This document shows, piece by piece, positions 35,863-48,010 of a DNA stretch of 64,000 nt. The notes beneath the pieces are model-generated. The model was not told the origin of the DNA and did no database searches. It was given only the letters and a program-made list of their open reading frames with translations. This DNA is from Cyathus striatus (Eukaryota > Basidiomycota > Agaricomycetes > Agaricales > Nidulariaceae), in assembly GCA_025738555.1 (NCBI GenBank), contig JAOVFP010000015.1, positions 682,001 to 746,000 of the forward strand, given 5' to 3'. The stretch's first letter is position 1. Every line of letters begins with the position of its first letter. The translations under genes and the position numbers were made by a program.

Positions 35863-38800
35863 CTAAAGTAACACTTCTGGGTACACTATATTTTTTGTAA
35901 CAGTCTCTTCACTCCTAGGGTCCCAAATCATCTTCATCTTGTGAACAGATCGTACTCGAGACACTCCAACATAAAACTGCCCATGAGTAAACACACCATT
36001 CCTAAGATCCAATCCAACATGAGAAACTGACTGTCCTTGTGCCTTATTGATCGTCATCGCAAATGCAAGTCGAACAGGGAACTGGTGTCGACAAAACCGG
36101 AATGGCACTTGTGAAGCAGATGGTTCTATTTTCAACCGTGGTATGAACACCCGAGATCCTCTCTTGTCCCCAGTTAATAATCGAACTTCTAACACTCTGT
36201 TCCGTATAGCTGTAATCACTCCACGGCTTCCATTGCAAACTCCATCAGAAACACTCAGGTTTCGAAGTACCATCACAGGACATCCAATCTTCAATTCTAA
36301 GTGTGCCAGTGGCAATCCAGAGCAATTGATTGTGTTTAGGTACTCCACAGGGTATAGAAGTTCCCCATTATACCCATGATCATCTGGAAGTGTGTCTGCA
36401 CTGTGCAGTGAAGTAGCCTCCCCTGGGAATGAAGCCAGAATCTGAGAGTTCAGACCATCCACATCATCATTCCGACTTGACAGAATCGTTCGCTCAGCAT
36501 AGTACTCATCTACATTTCCTTCAGCTGATGAAAGTCCAGGATAGATGGCTGAAATAAGAGACTCCACAGTATTGGAAGTGCACTTGAAGTGATTTGGTAT
36601 TTGAATATCTTCATTAACAGTATGCTCCCCATGACCCACAGCCAGTTGCCATGCAGCAAAATCTCGTTCATCTTCATCCTCCACATTCAATCGCATGTTA
36701 CGTCGCAAATGAATCACTGTAATATCTGCCCAAAGATCAGATCTTTGAAGGCATGCTGACACAATCTGAGCTCGGTTTCCTCGTACAACCACAGGAAGGA
36801 TTTGTTGCCAGTCTCCACCATACACCACAGTGCATCCTCCAAATGGTCGATCAGAACGACGAAGATCTTTGAATGTACGGCTTACTGCCTCATGGATATG
36901 TCGGTGCTGCATTGGTGCCTCATCCCAAAACACTGCATCAGCCTTCTCAATCAGCCCAGCAAGATCAGACCCTCGTGCAATATTGCACATTGATGTCTCA
37001 TTGATATCAATTGGAATCTTGAATACAGAGTGAGCTGTTCGCCCTCCAACAATCAGAAGAGCAGCAATCCCTGATGATGCAACAACAATCACTATCTTTC
37101 CCCCCCCGAAGGTAATAGCATAGTGTGTTGTACACATAGGTCTTTCCTGTTCCTCCAGGGCCATGCAAGAAGAACAGTTCCCCAGATTTTGACTCAATTG
37201 CCTGCACTATCTGATCAAAGGCTGCACGCTGCTCCTCATTCAAAGTTGCCAGTCGCTCCTGACCCAAAGCATGCTGTTCCACTACATCATATGCAGTGTA
37301 TACTGCAATCAATGGATTGTTTGACTGGTCTTCCCTCCTGTTGTTGGCTCGCTGCTCTCGTTCACGCCAGTTCTCTGTTGGTAGTGGCATATCTTCCCAG
37401 TCTGACAAAGTCTTGCCAGAACTTATTAGAAATTTATCAATCAGATACAGCCCATAATCATAGATTTGTTGCTCTGTAGGATCTGCAAGATCAAGGTGTG
37501 TTCGAATGATGTGTCCCAGATCATCACAGATGTGCTCCTTAAATTGATTCCAGAGTCCCACATAATCTACAGGTCCACAGTCTCGAAGAATGGTCCCAAA
37601 CAGGCTGCGCAGCTGATAACCTGTCTTCATAGCAGCAGCATCTCGCAAACACTCTCTCCATTCACCATCATCCTGCAGAAGTCCTAAAGCCAGACATGCC
37701 TCTCTGAATGTTCGATGCACAACTCCATCAACTGTTCGCAAGTCTGCAAAGGATTTTGCACCCTTGACCACTGTCAGCAATGTTCGCAGGTAGAATCGCT
37801 CCCCAGCATTTGGATGAACAAAGTATGTCCGTCCAATGGCAAATCCTCGCTGTCGAACTGTCCATGTGCGCTCAGTTGTATTCCACACAAAGGTATTGGG
37901 CATGTCCTGGTACAGAACCTCTCGTGCTGCTGGGTATTGAATATTGGCCTTAAAGTAAGCAGTAAGAGTTGTATCTTGTGTTGATGCACGCTCTACTACC
38001 TCCCGCACATCTTCAGCATTCTGATCATATATAACAGACTGCTCATTTGGAAGATGAATTGACAGCCGAACTACATTTGGGACCTCTTCATGCAATTTAA
38101 ATGCAAACAGTCGCCACAGAGCCTCACAGGGAGAGACATACCGAGCATCAAAGAATGTCTTCATCTCATTCAGTTCCTGTGAAAACTCCACTGTAGCACG
38201 ATCATGGCCTTTGAAAATGTACTTGTAAATGTACTTGATGGCCTTGATTGATGCAATGCATTCCACATTAATGTGGCACCTGTACTTCCATGACAGATAT
38301 CGGTTGTATGGCACAACCCAGCAGTTATTCACTGGGGTCCCATCCCTGGTCATGGGCTGAAATCTTGTGATCTCCCTTCTTCTCAGAACAGAATATGAAT
38401 CATCTGTGATGATGGTCTCATCCCGATAAGCCTTTGGAAATCCCTTTGAGCACTTGCCACCCTCCATGCATGACTGATTGCTGCCAGGACCACAGGGTTT
38501 GTGAATCATGGTTCTCAGAATCAAATCATACAGCTCAGGTTCAGTCTCAGGATCAGGAAGTTCAGCAGTAATCATGCTGTCAATGTCCTCAGGAGTGCGC
38601 AACTTGTCCTCAGGAGCCACAAACACAATTAAATGCATATGTGGCAGTCCACGCTTCTGATATTCAATGGTATGGATATGTGCAACACATTGCCCAAAGA
38701 TGCCCTCCTGATAGATATCTCGGATGATCTGCTGCTGGATTTGACGAAACACCCGAACCACAATGTCTGGCCGGTCATGAGCTTCCACTCCATCAGGCAA

Positions 38801-41800
38801 GGCACTCTTCACATCTGGGTGATGGGGATCCATGGTGACTGTGAGGAAGTAGTCTGGAAACTTAAAGTGGCGATTAATAGCCAGTGCATCCTGACAGTTC
38901 TGCTGCATGAACCGAGTGCTTCCTGCAAAACTGGATGGAATGATCACCCTTTTCCCAAGTTCCTCCCCTTGCACATCTGGATTAACTGCAATGGCATCCA
39001 CTATTCCCTGATAGGTTTCAGCACGGATCTCTGGTTGATGACCATCAATCCAACGCAACCGACCCTGCTCAGTGCATGCCCATGTATCCACACCATACTC
39101 CTGAAACAGCTTCTTTGTCCTGAATTGATGAAGATTCTCACCAATGCGTGGATGGATGTAGTAGCGAAAATGCTCAATTTGTGAGACATGCTTGCGCTTC
39201 CTTGTTGTGGGTGCATCCTCCTCCTCTCCTGGTTGCCTGTTAGGCACATGATCCACATTATCCACCTCATCCACACCATTATATAGAATGCCAGGCTGCC
39301 ATCCAAGTTGACCATGTGGAAACAGAATTGGATAGTGAAATGGCCAATACATTGCATTCACCTCACTGATTCTCTCCAGTGCACCATCAAGGCGATGCAT
39401 GATCACCTCGCGAGGTCCCTCCACCCGATCACCATCTCCAAGCAGAAGAACTGCAATCTCATTTGCTGTTGGAACATTGTATCGCCGTCGGTCTGTGCCT
39501 ACAGGACGACAAATGGCAAGGCGAAAATTGTGAGCAGGGTTATTGTTCTGTATTTCCTGATAGGCCTTCCGATAGACTGATGCACCTGGATGATGACGAT
39601 AGAGAACATCATCCAATATTCTCATGACATTGACATCCATGTTAAGACGACGATTAGCAGGATGGCCATTAATTCGATCCTGAGGTGAAGGTGCCTCAGC
39701 TGGATCATGAATGTAGAGCTGAGCATACTTTCTGGGAAGACCTTGGCGAGGTAGGAGTGATCCAGCAAAATGAGTAACTCGACCTCCAATTTTGAAAACA
39801 TATGGACCTCCAGCCTGGATGGAAGCATTTTTCTCAACTGCCATGGATGTCATGGCAAAGGCACAGTTGTATTGACGAATATTGTCCTGGAAATTCTTGT
39901 TTCCATCCTTTGCAAGCAGCTCTGTCAACTCTCTTGGAGATTGGCCCCAACCTGGAAGTTTAACCTTTCCAGTCAGACAGCAACTTCCAAATTGAAGATG
40001 CTCCCTGGTGGATGCAGTCAAACGCTCAGCTTTCCAGTGCAAGGCATTGCAGTCAGGGCAGACATCAGTGAATGGCCCAAGTGTGAATTTTGGCCAGTTG
40101 TGATCAAATGGTTGGCGAGCAATAGGAACATGTACAGGAGGTGGTGGTGGAGTTGGTGGGGGAGGAGTTGGAGGAATATCTGGCACATCTATAACCATCA
40201 TGTTCCGTTGATGGAACTGAAGAGGTGGAGGAGGTGGAACTGCAGGTCTTGGATTTGGCTGTAATAAGAATTAATATAATGAAGGTAGTAACAATATTTT
40301 ACACATACTGCATGAATTTGTTGATGAAATTGAAATTGTTGAAATAGGGGTGGAGGAGGAACAGGTGGAGCAGGAGGAGCAGGGGAGCACGAATTTCAGG
40401 AAATAGATGATATCGTGGAGCAGGAGCAGGAGCATGATGCATCCATTGTAGATTATGGTGATTTTCTTGATCATTTTGAAGTGGAAGAGGGGAGCGACAA
40501 CTGTATAATCTCGAAATTCCATGGGGGTGGTGAATTACGAATGGGAGCACGAACAGGAGCAGGAGCAGGAGCATTCACTGGAAATGGCTGAATAGGAATG
40601 GGGGCAGGAGCAGGAGCTGGAGCATTCAACATGATACCTGGAGGAACTTGTTGATTAACTCGAAAGGCACGAAAAGGAGCAGGGACAGGAGTATTCCATT
40701 GAAAATTTTCAGGAGCAAGAGCAATATTAGGACCATTTATCTTTGAACATTATTTAAAATAGTTAACTGATAGATTTAAAAAAATCACGTACTGGCAGGG
40801 GATTGGGATATTGGGCAGGAGGCATCCATAGAATACCTTGGTTATTTCCAGCCATGAATTGAGCATTCTGCTGCACATTTGGAATAGGAACAGGGGGAGG
40901 AGGAAGGATAACTTCAGGAATAGCAATGGGAGGAGGAGTGATTGGTCGTTGAATATCTTCAGCCCATTGCACATCTCGCGGGGGAATGTTTGGGGGAGGA
41001 GTGGCTTCAACAATAATTGGATGATTCCATTGCACATTTTGAATAGCTGGGGGAGGAGGTGTATTAATGCGGGGAATGTTTTGTGGGGGAATAGCAGGAG
41101 GGGGTGGGGAAACATCTGCAGCCCATTGCACATCCAGAGGTGGGTTATTGAGCTGAGGAACATCCTCTACAATAACAGGATCATTCCAATGAATCTGGGG
41201 AGCAGCAGCAGGGACTGGTGGATTCATGAGAGGAATAATTTGAGGTCCAATGTCATTCTGAAGAGCATCTGCAGGGGGCAGTGGATCCATGTGAGGAATA
41301 TGCTGTGGTGGAATGTTTTGTAGAGGAATAGCAGGAGGGGGTGGTGGAATGTTTTGTAGGGGAATAGCAGGAGGGGGTGGTGGAATGTGATCAGGCCATT
41401 GAATAGTTTGAACTTGATTATGTGCATGAATGACATCAGCAACAATTGGAGGATTCCATTGTAAATTTTGATGAATCTGAGGGGCTGGATTTGCCCTTTC
41501 CTCATTGATGCCCTGACCTTGTTGCAGACCTGGTGTATTTAATTCACCATCTTCCCCACCCTGACCTCCTCCCCTTCCCCTTCTCCTTCCCCTTCCCCTT
41601 CCAATGGGTGGAAGAAGGGGAGGAAGATCAGCACGCATTGCTTCCAAATCAGCAGGACGATAGTGATAAGCAGGTGGGACTGGTGCATTTATGGGAGGAA
41701 TATTTTGTGGCACTACATTGTTCTGAGGGGCAGTTGCAGGCAGGGGTGCATTCATATAAGGAATAATAGGTTGTGGTGGAATGTCACCAACCCATTGAAT

Positions 41801-42317
41801 AGTTTGGGGGTGATGGGGTGGCTGAATTGCCTCTGCAACCATGGGAGGATTCCACTGTATAACTGACTCATTCTCAGGAGCAGGAGTACTCTCCACAGGG
41901 AGTGAGAGATTAGTGCTATTCCTCCCCCCCCGAGCTGTAGCTGTACCCCTTCCCCTTCCTCGATGATGACTTGAACCACCCTGCATACTTGATTCACCAT
42001 TTCCTCCACCCTGACCTCTTCCCCTACCTCTACCCCTACCCCTACCCCTTCCCCTGCCAATAGGTGGCACAATGGGAGGAAGGCTCACACGCCAGGCCTC
42101 CAAGTCAGCAGGTAGATGGGGATATGGAGGCTGGGCAGAGGAACCTGCAGCAGGCAGAGGTTCCTGCCTATTTTCAGGGGTGTCCAATTCACGTAACTCA
42201 CGCTCAGCCTGCCGTGCATTTTGGCGTGCCTGCTCAGCAATGCTGTTGGGAGTTGACCTTTTATAGAATGATCAGTATATATCCTGCTCACTCATTAAGA
42301 AGCAAAATCACATACAT
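35863..42317 (-). pseudogene. Helitron E Rep-helicase gene with frameshifts in exon 3 and before the helicase
   Basis: Exons: AT of the start codon 42316-42317; exon 2 40793-42257; exon 3 40309-40740; exon 4 40258 to 35863. Introns are 58, 52 and 50 bp. Exon 2 gives 488 residues with two RG blocks and NIQW/NVQW repeats. In exon 3 the frame changes near 40500 and again near 40380, and an in-frame TGA falls between. The first 42 nt of exon 4 present in B and D are absent here, so the acceptor joins directly to CCAAATCC. The Rep part (HMH and YIYKY motifs) is open down to 37100. There two bases are missing from the C-run after GGG AAG (8 Cs against CCCTCCCCCC), which shifts the frame just after Walker A. 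The rest of the helicase is open in the new frame to 35863. Probably inactive. Confidence 0.86.
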
Positions 42318-43577
42318 GGATGCCACTGAATTTGTTCTGTACCTTGTGAATAAATCGGGCAGTTATTTGGTCCAGCTGGGCTATCCCAATGACACAGAGA
42401 AAAAAAAAGCGAAATCGGTGGGAACAGCGGTAGTTGAAAATGGAGCTACTTCCTAAAGAGGAAGGGGGGCAACTGAAAAATAGGCCACACCAATCTCCCT
42501 ACACGCTGTGCACAGAGAGCGGTCCCAACTCTAAAAGAGCTGTGTAGCAACCGGCAAACACTCGTAAAGAGAGGCCAGGTAGGTAGGACTTCACTGCACT
42601 TCACCTTGGTCTGCCAATTCTCCTGCCACTGTAATGCCTGAGACGGCTGCAGCAAAAAACACAATCCCTACTTAATACACAAACAAAGAACACAGAGAAG
42701 CCAGAGAGCCAGAGAGCCAAAGTCCAGAGCCAAGAGCACAGAGCCTAGAGCCAAGAGCCAAGAGCCAAAAGTCCAAGGGTCCAGAGGTCCAGAGTACCTG
42801 TAAAAAAAAAAAAAAAAAAAAACACCAAAAACTCGCTGAAATGTGAGGAAAAACACTATAGAATAGTGCAGTGGCTGCCAAAAAATGCGAAAATTCAGTC
42901 AACATGAAGCAATAATGTCCCTAAACACATACAGTAGGATGGTGAGGTCAAAAAATAAAGGGGGGGGAAGTGGAGGGAGCAAAAGATGCAAAAGGTAGCT
43001 GTATTTTTATTATTTTTAAAATAAAAAATAGCCAAAAACTCGCAGAAATGCAAAGAATGCACTATAGAATGGTGGCAGGGGCTGCCAAAAAATCCGAAAA
43101 TTCAGTCAGCAAGAGGCAACGTTGTACATAAACACTTACAGTGTGATAGGGGGGGCAAAAAATCGAGGGGGAGAGGGAGAAAGTGGGGGGGAGGAGGGGA
43201 AAGGGCAGGAGCACAGCATCAGTGCAGCATGCATCAAATGCGGCACAGCACATTGCCCCAGATTTGCTTAATAATCTACTTAATAATGCACTTGGCCCAC
43301 CTTTTCAGGATGCTTAGTCATTTAACTTGTTGAGCATCGTTTGCAATCCATCCGTTTCGAGCACGGAGCTCCTCAAGGCCCATCCCAATTCGTAAGCGCT
43401 CAACCGAAAGCGGACAGGCGCGCGCGCGCGCATCAATTGAGCGAAAATCGCCTTATATGGTAATGCTTCTATTTCCCACATCCCCAGTTTATCGAAAATA
43501 CCAAATACCGCCTAATTTCCCACCCCCACGCACCATCTATACCTCAAATTCCCAGGCCTTGTCTCATTATATATAGA
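42318..43577 (-). promoter_or_regulatory. Helitron E 5' leader and control region
   Basis: Leader (about 42320-42660), AGAGCCA-type tract (about 42700-42790), A-run of 20, CACTATAGAATAGTG (42855) and CACTATAGAATGGTG (43060) repeats, GCAGC patch (about 43205-43240), a (CG)n stretch ending CGCGCATCAATT (about 43417-43438) and the terminus. No gene is apparent. Confidence 0.55.
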
Positions 43578-43618
43578 TTATATATAAGATATATAAGATT
43601 GTACACGTATTAGTAATA

Positions 43619-44124
43619 CTGGATCATTTCGACCGATTGTTCGGTCACGCGTCACATCCTGTCTCCGAACAGAACAATTTTGAGAAATGTCACACATCCC
43701 AAAGAGCATCGAACAAAGGTTCAGCGATACAAAAAAGGGCTAAAATTGGACACAAAAAATCGTTTTTTCATTATTAGATGTATGTACAGTATTTCTAATG
43801 TTCCTCACAAGTTTCTGTTGTGTACATTGTGTTTTAATTATTTTTTTTCTCCCCCAACCGAAGTTCTAGAGGAGCTTAAGGCCAAATTTTGTCTTTAATG
43901 TAACATTAGGAACATTCATTATTATAAAATTGTTATTTTTATTGGTATTGTCTGTCAATTATAGATATACTAATTTTTGTTCCTCACAAGTCCAATAGTT
44001 GGGTTTTAAAGGGCATGAACAAATTTTAATGATGTCACGCACTAAAATAGGCCATGAACAGAACAATGAACTAAAATTTTCGGTCACACAAAATATCAGC
44101 GAACAATTGGTCGAAATGATCCAG
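43619..44124. mobile_element. MITE with 25-bp terminal inverted repeats and TA target duplication
   Basis: The left end CTGGATCATTTCGACC at 43619 is matched in reverse complement at 44124, extending 25 bp with one mismatch (G/A at position 17). Both ends are flanked by TA (43617-43618 and 44125-44126), the target duplication typical of Tc1/mariner-class elements. The 506-bp interior is AT-rich, has a GTTCCTCACAAG motif twice (about 43799 and 43979) and encodes no transposase. Confidence 0.85.
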
Positions 44125-44126
44125 TA

Positions 44127-44578
44127 CATGCAACACCACACTAAGGTTCAACCTACTTTCCGCGTTGTTTTACTTCCTCGTCTTTCGCTAGCATTGTAAG
44201 CTGCATATCCAGTTTCATATAATTATTATCTGTAGCACATTCTCGATAGTACTTAAAAGAGTATAAGTATACTTACGATAATGGGTAAAGAATTATTTAG
44301 CCCGAATTCAGTTACCGGAAGAGGGGTAACACACCAGTCGAGTTTCACAACCCTTGTACTTCAAGTTACTTATACCCGGAGGCAGCAACTTCTATATATT
44401 TTACTCCACATTCAGTACTCAATATTCAATACCCAATGATTAATGATCGGGCAAGGGTTCAATGGCTTCCAGACTATTATTACAATTGAAATTATATAAA
44501 ATTTGCATTGAATCTATTCATTCCAGCAGTATTTATAAGTGCCACTCAAGAATTACGATTCTGTATCCTGTGTCCATC
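44127..44578. other. Intergenic stretch upstream of the oxygenase-like gene
   Basis: 452 bp without a supported gene. Several short pyrimidine-rich and ATATATTTTACTCC-type segments could be promoter sequence for the downstream gene, but no element can be assigned. Confidence 0.4.
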
Positions 44579-45973
44579 ATGGTAGACCACGTTAAAGTAA
44601 TCCGTTTTTCTGTAGAAGACAATGCACCATTCTGTGCAACCACACACACTATTCCAACCAACAACGAGTTGACATAACTCTTCTACCAAGGGAAGAATGG
44701 AATCAAGTAAGTAAATTTCTCGCATGCACTGAACTACGTAACAATGCCATACGTTGAATTTTCTCAGTCGGATTGATCTCCTCAATCTGGTCGAACTAGA
44801 TGTCCATTCCCTCGCTGCAGCTTGCCACAGGATCAAACTCGATGAAAATAGTGACTATTCACACAGCCACAAGGCATTGACAATGGATAAGAGAAATTTC
44901 GCCACGAATTTTGAGTTGAGGCAGGACGATATCGGATTGGATATTGTTGGATTTCTTCATAATAACTTCTTGAAGGATAAGGAAGCAACCAAGTGTTTAC
45001 GAGCACGATTTGTGGGGTTGAACGTTTACGGTAAGTTTTACGATCTACTTACTCTAATTCACATATATATATATTAATCATGGGTATAGAAAAGGGATTT
45101 TTTATCGACAAGATTAAGCATTCGTCACCAGAAGAAGGCTTGTTTGGATCGCTTGTCGTATTTTTCACCACCCCCGAATGTGAAGGCGGGGAGTTTATCT
45201 TTAGTGTTGAAAATAGGGATTGGGCATATGATCCAGTGAAAATCTTGAAAGAGGCTGGACCGCGATCTATATCCTACATCGCATTTCAAGCCGGAATTAA
45301 ATATTCAATATTACCTATTACGAGAGGGCACTTTATAACAATGAGGTACAATTTGTACCTCGAAATAGAAGACTTCATGCACATTAAAAGAGCTCCCCAG
45401 CCAAGCATTACATCCAATGAAGCCGCCTTTCAGACCGCAATTTATAATGCATTGAAGGATCCGAACTTTCTCCCAGACGGTGGATACATTGGATTCCATC
45501 TGCAGTGCGACTACTCTATAGGCAAAAAGAGACCTGTGCTGAAGCATTTCATAAAATCTCTGAAGGGAAAGGATTCGATGGCATCTCGAGTCTTCAAGCG
45601 CTTAGGATTGAAGGTGCGACTAAGAGCCATTTATCAGAATGTGTTCTTAGAAGAATCATCTCCCTCGGAGGTGGATGTTGCGGTCAAAGAATTCATCGAT
45701 CCTTGCTGGTTAGGTAATCTCGACAGAGACACGTTCGAAGGTAACTCCTGGATACTGCGCCCTTTGGATAATACAGACGGAAGCGATATTCGCTGTGAAG
45801 ATTCAGAAGATTATACTCCAGTTGTTTGGGTTACGAAAAACAACGGCTATTCTAAATTCCAAGATTATTACATGCCGGAAGGGTTTGGTGTGCGTGATGG
45901 ACTTTTTGTGGCGGATGGGTTCGTATGTCTTATGGCTAGAGTTAACTGCAGTGATTCGAAGGAAAGGTCTTAG
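44579..45973 (+). pseudogene. 2OG-Fe(II) oxygenase-like gene (prolyl 4-hydroxylase-type fold), broken by a stop
   Basis: Exons 44579-44706, 44768-45030 and 45090-45973, with introns of 61 and 59 bp that keep the frame (AA|T and G|AA codons). The product resembles the large basidiomycete family of 2OG-Fe(II) dioxygenases. An N-terminal FC-x-TIP region is followed by LFYQGKNGINRIDL, then LNVY, GFF, FGSLVVFFTTP, GGEFIF, and LPITRGHFITMRYNLYL with the distal His-x-Thr/Arg strand. A TAA at 44675-44677 lies in frame between two parts that both match the family. At the position where the family usually has the iron ligands HxD, about 12 residues before FGSL, I read KIK. So this is either a pseudogene or a non-catalytic relative with a different start after the TAA. 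Substrate is unknown. The family assignment rests on remembered motif order, not a search. Confidence 0.68.
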
Positions 45974-46296
45974 TTATCTATGTTTCATTGGATCATATTT
46001 TTATCTTAAATCATTATCAACGAAATGAGGCTCGTGAATCGCTGAACAAAGAACTTGAAAAAAATGTAGTGAAGCACTTGAAGTTGCCTAGGCAGTGATA
46101 TTTCCCCAAACCCTTCAGTCTGACTCATCAATGTCTTACAAGTTTTACATATTAATGCATTACGGGCTCGACTCTGGCCCTATGATTGGGGGGTGGGAAA
46201 TTAAAGGTTCAGTCGGGGTGAGTAGCTTGGGGTTTTGTTTAGGATCGTGACGAGGACGCCGCCATTTTGGAGTGGGGGGGGCACATGGAGTAGGGC
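45974..46296. other. Intergenic stretch, nothing recognised
   Basis: About 320 bp between the oxygenase-like gene and the glucoamylase fragment. I searched it for the missing GH15 catalytic part and found no matching reading frame. Confidence 0.45.
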
Positions 46297-47640
46297 ATGC
46301 GATACACACATGGTCTCAGCATGTACATAAGTATATACACCTGTTTGTACGTAGGATACATGATCAATCAATCCTGGTACCCAACCGCCATGACTGCTCA
46401 AGCCACTCTAGCGTTCTTCCAGCAGTTTTCTTCGTTGGTTACCGCCGGCACTTATCCATCCACCAAAACCACTTTTATCACTTTGAAAGCCTCTATTAAA
46501 GACTTTGCTGATAGTTTCATCGCTATACCCCTTTCTGAGCAGTACACGAGAGTCTCTGGCGCTCAGACAAGCACTTCCAATCTTACATGGAGTTACGCTG
46601 ACACCTTAACTGCATTCGTTGCCAGGGACGAATTCACTCCCGCCAGTGGGGGCGCTGCTGGTTTGACTGTTCCTTCTATCTGCGGCAGTGAAGGAGGTGG
46701 AACCGATTCGGGTAACACTGTTGTTGTTACGTTTAGTGTATACGCAAGGACCGATTGGGGAGGTAATGTACTTACATATATTGATTTTCGTATATTCTAA
46801 ATTCCCCACTTTAGAAAACATTTATCTCACTGGATCTTTGAGCGCACTCCAGAACTGGTCACCTGATAATGCCCTCCTTCTTTCGTCTGACAGCTATCCG
46901 TATTGGGAGAGTGCGTTTTGATTTGTTTCGTATGTCGATACGCTAATGGAAACCATCAGTTACCGTTACTCTTCCAGCCAGCACATCCTTCGAGTACAAG
47001 TACATCCGAAAGTATAATGAAGTCGTCACTTGGGAGTCGGATCCCAGCCTCTCGTTCACTACCCCTGCCTCGGGAACATGCACTCTCAATGATTCTTGGA
47101 GGTACACAGGAACACCCGCCATTTGGGGCGCTGCTGGTTTGACTGTTCCTTCTATCTGCGGCAGTGGAGGAGGTGGAACCGATTCGGGTAACACTGTTTC
47201 TGTTACGTTTAGTGTGTACGCAAGGACCGTTTGGGGAGGTAATGTACTTACGTATCTTGATTTTTGTATATTCTAAACTCCTCACTTTAGAAAACATTTA
47301 TCTCACTGGATCTTTGAACGCACTTCAGAACTGGTCACCTGATAATGCTCTCCTTCTTTCATCTGGCAGTTATCCGTATTGGAAGAGTGCGTTTTGATTT
47401 GTTTCGTATGTCGATACAAGCTAATTGAAACTATCAGTTACCGTTAGTCTTCCAGCCTGCACATCCTTCGAGTACAAGTACATCCGAAAGCGTAATGGAG
47501 TTGTCACCTGGGAGGCGGACCCTAACTTCTCGTTCGCTACCCCTGCTTCGGGGATATACACTCTCAGTGATTCTTGGAGGCACAAAAAAGGCGTGTGGGG
47601 GTCGTTATTGGCTACCATCGTTTCCGGCAGCCACTCGTAG
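46297..47640 (+). pseudogene. Glucoamylase (GH15) 3' fragment with two tandem CBM20 starch-binding domains
   Basis: Modelled exons 46297-46762, 46815-46910, 46960-47238, 47291-47386 and 47438-47640, with introns of 52, 49, 52 and 51 bp; the frame stays open across all four. From about 46390 the protein matches the C-terminal end of fungal glucoamylase: LAFFQQF, a TYPSTKTTF region, DLTWSYAD-like NLTWSYADTLTAFVARD, GAAGLTVPSIC. Then comes a Gly/Ser linker and a CBM20 domain (VTFSVYART, NIYLTGSLSALQNWSPDNALLLSS, FEYKYIRK). A second linker plus CBM20 follows. The catalytic barrel with its general acid and base glutamates is missing. No secretion signal is seen. The start at 46297 is arbitrary. 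Likely a 5'-truncated relic. A chimeric starch-binding protein is possible if it is transcribed. Confidence 0.8.
46640..47590 (+). repeat. 476-bp tandem duplication covering linker and CBM20 exons
   Basis: GGCGCTGCTG occurs at 46651 and 47127, an offset of 476 bp, and both introns and the following exons repeat at the same offset. The copies differ by scattered substitutions and a short gap, including coding changes (KYNEVV against KRNGVV), so the duplication is not brand new. The left edge lies near CCCGCCA in both copies. Confidence 0.82.
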
Positions 47641-48010
47641 TGTTCACCAGAATATATAACCTTTAAATTTCTGTACAACCAATTTGTTGTTCCTTGGGTG
47701 TTGAAAGGCTCTGAGTTCCTGGTCCATATCCTCGATACTTACTTACAGTGTTAACGATTGAGAAACTAAGTTACAAGATGTAAACAACATAATAAATTTT
47801 AAAAGATCAAAAAACCAACACACATGTTAAATATTCCGTGGCACTACTTACCAGGACGAAAAGCGGATTTGGTTGGGATGTCGTTGAACCTTCTGATTGG
47901 ATGTAGGGTTCTCCTTTTTTGGAACAATTCAGAGTATAAATGTCTACGCAATTCAACAGTGACGAATCATAGAACATCTATACATTAACTTCCACGTTCA
48001 ACTTAAAACA
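47641..48010 (+). promoter_or_regulatory. Spacer with probable TATA box upstream of the 134-aa gene
   Basis: 370 bp without coding signal. GAGTATAAATG at about 47931-47941 lies roughly 70 bp before the ATG at 48011, a normal place for a TATA box with a short leader. Confidence 0.45.

Larger units (their letters stand above)
35544..43577 (-). mobile_element. Helitron E (long, coding, damaged), right end of the array
   Basis: An 8034-bp element with the 3' end at 35544. Its 5' end TCTATATATAATGAGACAAG lies at 43577, next to unrelated flank whose first minus-strand base is A. This is the only array edge visible, and it defines the 5' boundary independently of the internal junctions. Confidence 0.88.
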
